NCBI GenBank assembly: GCA_024681875.1
Contig: JAILAA010000205.1
Location: 1-14,670, forward strand
Direction of reading: 5' to 3'
DNA length: 14,670 nucleotides
From: Prevotella sp.
GTDB lineage: Bacteria; Bacteroidota; Bacteroidia; Bacteroidales; Bacteroidaceae
The notes under the pieces are model-generated. The model did no database searches and had not been told where the DNA came from. It was given only the letters and a program-made list of their open reading frames with translations. The translations under genes and the position numbers were made by a program. Below are positions 11,944 to 14,670 of this stretch, in pieces (the first letter of the stretch is position 1; every line of letters begins with the position of its first letter).

Positions 11944-13734
11944 ATGCCAAAAGGGAAACGACGTACAGATGAAGAGTTGGTCGCCGTGGCGAAGAATTAC
12001 GACTCGATAGGTGAGTTCCGCGAAAAGGAAAACGCCACCTATCAACTTATCGCAAGGCGCGGCCTGCTGAAGGAACTTACCAGGCACATGAAGCGAGAGT
12101 CAAGACTGCCGATTTCTAACGAAGAACTGGCTGCGATTGCGTCAAAGTATGACGTACTGAGGGAGTTTCGTGAGAAAGATACTGTGATGTATACTATTAT
12201 ACACAAGCGTGGACTATTCAACGAGTTGTGCGGTCACATGAAACGGGAAGTTCCAAAGGGACGTTCGGACAAAGAGTTGGCAGATATAGCTTCGCGATAC
12301 ACTATCGCCAAAGAGTTCAGAGAGAAGGAACCTTCTGTGTACGCCGCTATTGTTGACCGTGGGTTAACCGAAAAGCTGTGCGGTCACATGCAATATGAGG
12401 TTAGAAAAGATATGTCTGATGAAATGTTGGCAGAGATAGCCAGCAGGTATGATACGCTAAAGGATTTTCGTAAATGTGACGGATCGGCCTATACACTGAT
12501 TATAAGACGTGGCCTGTACGATAAATTATGCGGGCACATGGAGCGAGAAGTGAATTACTACACCGAAGAAGAACTGGCAGAGAGAGCAAAGAAATTCAAA
12601 CATCGAATAGACTTCTATAATCAGGACCGTAAGGCATACGACTCGGCCCACGCTCGCGGTCTGCTCGATAAAATTTGCGCTCACATGGAAAGACTGGTTA
12701 AGCCTGTTGGGTACTGGACGAAAGAACGTTGTCAAAAAGAAGCCAAGAAGTATAAGACAAAGGAAGAGTTTCGCAAAGGGAATAAGTCTGCTCATGGTGC
12801 TGCTCAGAAGAACGGCTGGTTGGACGAAATTTGCAGTCACATGGAAGCGCAAGGAAATTGGTTTAACAGGAAGATATACGCATTTACATTCTCAGACGGC
12901 TACGCATACATAGGATTGACACAAGATCCTGAAGACAGATACAAACAGCATACTTCTCCGCAAGAAAGGAATACGCCCGTCTATAAGCATCTCCAGAAGA
13001 CTGGTTCGACTTTTGAATACAAGTTACTGACAGACTGGCTACCGAAAGTCGAAGCGGCAAAGGTTGAAGACGAGTATATACGTAAGTATAAGGCTGACGG
13101 ATGGAAGATGCTGAATAGGATGAAGGGCGGCGGACTTGGCGGTACAACAAAGGTATATACCGACGAGCGTATAAAGCGGGAAGTGGCAAAGTATGAGTAT
13201 GTGGATGACTTCATGAAAGGGTCGCCTGGTTACTATAAATATATTCACCGCCATCATCTGATGGATAAGTATTGCTCAGATTTGAAGTTTAAGAATAAGC
13301 CCAACGGATACTGGACGCTTGAGAGGGCAATGAAAACTGCATCGGAATATGACAGCCCTAACGAGTTGCGCAAGAAATATGCTCAGGCTTATACCGTTTT
13401 GTTGAATGCGGGGAAGATAGACGAGTGTTATCCGGACAAAGGTCCGAAGATTACCTGGACGCTGGAGAAGAGCCTGTCGGTCATTCCGCTTTGCAAGTCG
13501 AGGAAAGAACTGCAGCAGAAATACCAGACGGCGTATAATGTATTACTGAGAGCAGGGGTGCTCAATGATTATTTTCCGATAGAATGGAGACCTTTTACTT
13601 TGGAAGAAAAGATGGCGATGATTACCGAGTGTAAGACACGTATGGAGCTAAGGAGTAAGCATCGGTCTGTGTATGATTGGGCGATTAAGAATGGACTGAT
13701 AGACAAGTATCTGCCGAAAAAGAAGCGCGGCTAA
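11944..13734 (+). CDS. GIY-YIG endonuclease (homing type) embedded in an array of ~50-aa repeats
   Basis: GIY-YIG enzymes cut DNA with a Tyr/Arg/Glu active site; phage members are often homing endonucleases that spread their own gene. I start at ATG 11944 (596 aa, ends TAA); an earlier in-frame GTG at 11917 lies just after TAG 11905 and adds only nine residues. The nuclease domain is residues ~309-400: IYAFTF (311-316), YIG (322-324), R332 and H336 in DPEDRYKQH, probable catalytic E375 in a VEDEYIRKY helix, and N391 before a Gly-rich turn. All expected catalytic positions are present, so it is probably active. Six repeats precede it (residues ~7-300) and four more divergent ones follow (~404-590), probably DNA-binding helical modules. 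The C-terminus is basic (KKKRG). It runs opposite to both flanking phage genes and has its own promoter, typical of an inserted selfish gene. GC is moderate (about 42% in a sample), unlike the tail genes. Confidence 0.85.
   Translation: MPKGKRRTDEELVAVAKNYDSIGEFREKENATYQLIARRGLLKELTRHMKRESRLPISNEELAAIASKYDVLREFREKDTVMYTIIHKRGLFNELCGHMKREVPKGRSDKELADIASRYTIAKEFREKEPSVYAAIVDRGLTEKLCGHMQYEVRKDMSDEMLAEIASRYDTLKDFRKCDGSAYTLIIRRGLYDKLCGHMEREVNYYTEEELAERAKKFKHRIDFYNQDRKAYDSAHARGLLDKICAHMERLVKPVGYWTKERCQKEAKKYKTKEEFRKGNKSAHGAAQKNGWLDEICSHMEAQGNWFNRKIYAFTFSDGYAYIGLTQDPEDRYKQHTSPQERNTPVYKHLQKTGSTFEYKLLTDWLPKVEAAKVEDEYIRKYKADGWKMLNRMKGGGLGGTTKVYTDERIKREVAKYEYVDDFMKGSPGYYKYIHRHHLMDKYCSDLKFKNKPNGYWTLERAMKTASEYDSPNELRKKYAQAYTVLLNAGKIDECYPDKGPKITWTLEKSLSVIPLCKSRKELQQKYQTAYNVLLRAGVLNDYFPIEWRPFTLEEKMAMITECKTRMELRSKHRSVYDWAIKNGLIDKYLPKKKRG
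11962..12843 (+). repeat. Six tandem ~50-aa repeats before the nuclease domain
   Basis: The unit is roughly T-x-E-E-L-x-x-x-A-x-x-Y-(4)-E-F-R-(5)-A-Y-(5)-R-G-L-(3)-L/I-C-x-H-M. The H-M of the closing motif falls at residues 48-49, 98-99, 148-149, 198-199, 247-248 and 299-300, so the first four copies have an exact 50-residue (150-nt) period and the next two change slightly. Copies 1-4 share EFREK/DFRK and LCGHM-type endings; copies 5-6 move to ICAHM and ICSHM. Each unit looks like two or three helices and may contact DNA. Confidence 0.8.
13153..13713 (+). repeat. Four divergent ~47-aa repeats after the nuclease domain
   Basis: Residues ~404-590 hold units starting VYTDERI, YWTLERA, TWTLEKS and PFTLEEK. 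Each then has a Tyr- or Cys-centred middle, a (D/E)-(F/L)-(M/R/Q) helix, an A/V-Y position (K-Y-I in the first) and an ending such as MDKYC, IDECY, LNDYF or IDKYL. The Cys-x-His-Met ending of the upstream copies is lost. They are clearly the same module but older or under different constraint. Confidence 0.7.
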
Positions 13735-13751
13735 CTATCACGGCCAGCCGC
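13727..13751 (-). terminator. Weak terminator-like hairpin after the portal-like gene
   Basis: GCGGCT (13727-13732) pairs with AGCCGC (13746-13751) around a 13-nt loop. Read on the minus strand, the stem is followed after four bases (GCTT, C) by TTTTT at 13717-13721, so it could end leftward transcripts leaving the portal-like gene. Read on the plus strand no T-run follows. It overlaps the end of the endonuclease gene. The loop is large and the T-run is short and offset, so this is a low-confidence call. Confidence 0.25.
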
Positions 13752-13787
13752 ACTCGAACATAATATACTTAACTAATAGTTGCGTCA

Positions 13788-14670
13788 TCAAGCACCCTCA
13801 CCATTTATTGTTTCCTTCGTGCCAGTCTTACTCGCATCCAGCGTAGTCAGAGTCTGATCAATCACATGGAACTCCGCACGACTCCATTCGTTGTATGCGG
13901 CAATGGCGTTCATAAAGCGCTCATAGTTTCGTTTCTGTATCGAGAGCTGCTGCTGCTTCAACAGGTGCATCTCGCGCAGGGCTGTACCGCCGTTCGATGC
14001 TGCTACCATAGGCACACCAACCAATCTGGGGTCTACCTGCAAGGCCAAGAATATAGGCGAAGTGGAAAGCTCCAATTCCTCCTTACCGGCCTTTACGGCA
14101 TCGTTCGTGGTTTCCTTGACATCGACAATCTCAACGTTCTTAAACGTCTTGTCGCCCTGGCCCTGCCACATGAATTGGCGCATCATCTTGCCGTTGTTCT
14201 CGCGCCGCTGCAGAAACTGCTCCATCGAGTCCTCCAAGTCGTCGAGGAATTTCTGCTTAGCATCAGGATCACCTTCTATACCAAGGTCACTGTAGCACAT
14301 TGATAAGTAATCTAACGAGATGTACAGCACCTTTGACCAAGTAGTGTTATTGTCACGCTGTTTATACTTGTCGTAAAGCACTGTGGCCGAGAAGTCGAAA
14401 GCCTTTGAGGTGAAGACGCTCCACCATGCAGGCTGCGGATAATAAGGCTTATTGAGCGATGGATAGAACGTCGGACATACAATCCACAGGGGACGATTCT
14501 TGATGCGTGTTTTCTTGTTTGACTCCACAAGATAGTTGATTTCAGACAGCAGGTGCTGCGGCATGGCGCATGGATACATCTTGAACGAATTGTCTTGTGC
14601 GGCATTGGTGACAGTCTGCGTACCTGCTGCCCCTTTACGACGTAAGCTGTCACTGAAGAACACATGATGA
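13788..14670 (-). CDS. Phage portal-like protein, C-terminal part, start beyond right edge
   Basis: Portal proteins form the dodecameric ring through which DNA enters and leaves the capsid. The frame is open to the edge; GTG at 14661-14663 is the only internal start near it, and two His codons precede it, so the gene very likely begins outside the window. It stops at TGA 13788-13790. Numbering from that GTG, features in the style of Bacteroidetes phage portals are: NKPYYPQPAWW (71-81), a helix then RRENNGKMMRQFMW (153-166), VEIVDVKETTND (177-188) followed by STSPIFLALQVDPRLVGVPM (200-219), a Gly-rich NGGTALRE (224-231), and a last long helix ending FMNAIAAYNEW (250-260). The (L)-G-V-D-P-x-L-(I/V)-G and N-G-K patterns are what I recall from such portals; this is recognition by eye. 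GC is about 45%, much lower than the tail genes to the left. Confidence 0.65.
   Translation of the reverse strand, partial: HHVFFSDSLRRKGAAGTQTVTNAAQDNSFKMYPCAMPQHLLSEINYLVESNKKTRIKNRPLWIVCPTFYPSLNKPYYPQPAWWSVFTSKAFDFSATVLYDKYKQRDNNTTWSKVLYISLDYLSMCYSDLGIEGDPDAKQKFLDDLEDSMEQFLQRRENNGKMMRQFMWQGQGDKTFKNVEIVDVKETTNDAVKAGKEELELSTSPIFLALQVDPRLVGVPMVAASNGGTALREMHLLKQQQLSIQKRNYERFMNAIAAYNEWSRAEFHVIDQTLTTLDASKTGTKETINGEGA

Noticed and set aside
14312..14665. 117-codon minus-strand open frame with an ATG near the right edge
   Set aside because: It overlaps the portal-like gene in another frame; its Cys/Ser/Arg-rich product has no motif, while the portal-like frame continues past the edge.
1..14670. 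CRISPR array, reverse transcriptase / diversity-generating element, integrase or insertion sequence
   Set aside because: No short regularly spaced identical repeats, no template/variable repeat pair, and no RT, transposase or integrase motifs were seen on either strand.

Overview
The window looks like part of the structural region of a long-tailed (siphovirus-type) phage or prophage of a Bacteroidetes host, most likely a Prevotella/Bacteroides relative. Host evidence: the best promoter (11729-11760) has the Bacteroidetes-specific architecture TTTG - 20 nt - TAnnTTTG, there are no strong Shine-Dalgarno sites, and the portal-like and tape-measure proteins match the style of Bacteroidetes phages. 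This assignment is inferred from sequence patterns; no database was consulted.

Layout, read along the minus strand from right to left: (1) 13788-14670, the C-terminal ~293 residues of a portal-like protein, cut by the right edge; (2) 11147-11644 and 10577-11140, two small structural genes of 165 and 187 aa, the second resembling HK97 gp10-type tail-completion proteins; (3) 1-10542, one uninterrupted open frame of 3514 codons, a giant TP901-type tape measure protein, cut by the left edge before its stop. Everything on the plus strand across 1-10542, including open frames of up to 739 codons, is antisense shadow produced by GC-rich, low-complexity coiled-coil coding sequence.

Between the portal-like gene and the tail genes sits a ~2 kb block in the opposite orientation. 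It has its own promoter, a ~130-nt leader that folds by hand into a four-way-junction RNA (closing stem of 9 perfect pairs, a GAAA tetraloop arm, G-U wobbles that favour the plus strand), and a 596-aa GIY-YIG endonuclease whose nuclease domain is flanked by about ten copies of a ~50-aa repeat (six before, four after). This reads as a free-standing homing endonuclease with a possible partner or regulatory RNA. It lies on a sharp composition boundary: the portal side is about 45% GC by hand-counted samples and the tail side about 60-70%, as expected where phage modules have been exchanged.

The tape measure gene holds further structure: three consecutive ~135-aa repeats, an AT-rich block of about 300 bp (about 40% GC) that looks like a foreign insert, a poly-Gly linker, and the conserved TP901 core. 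If the usual ~1.5 A per residue rule applies, the tail exceeds about 0.5 micrometre. The most novel part is the structured leader RNA plus repeat-array GIY-YIG pair at 11729-13734.
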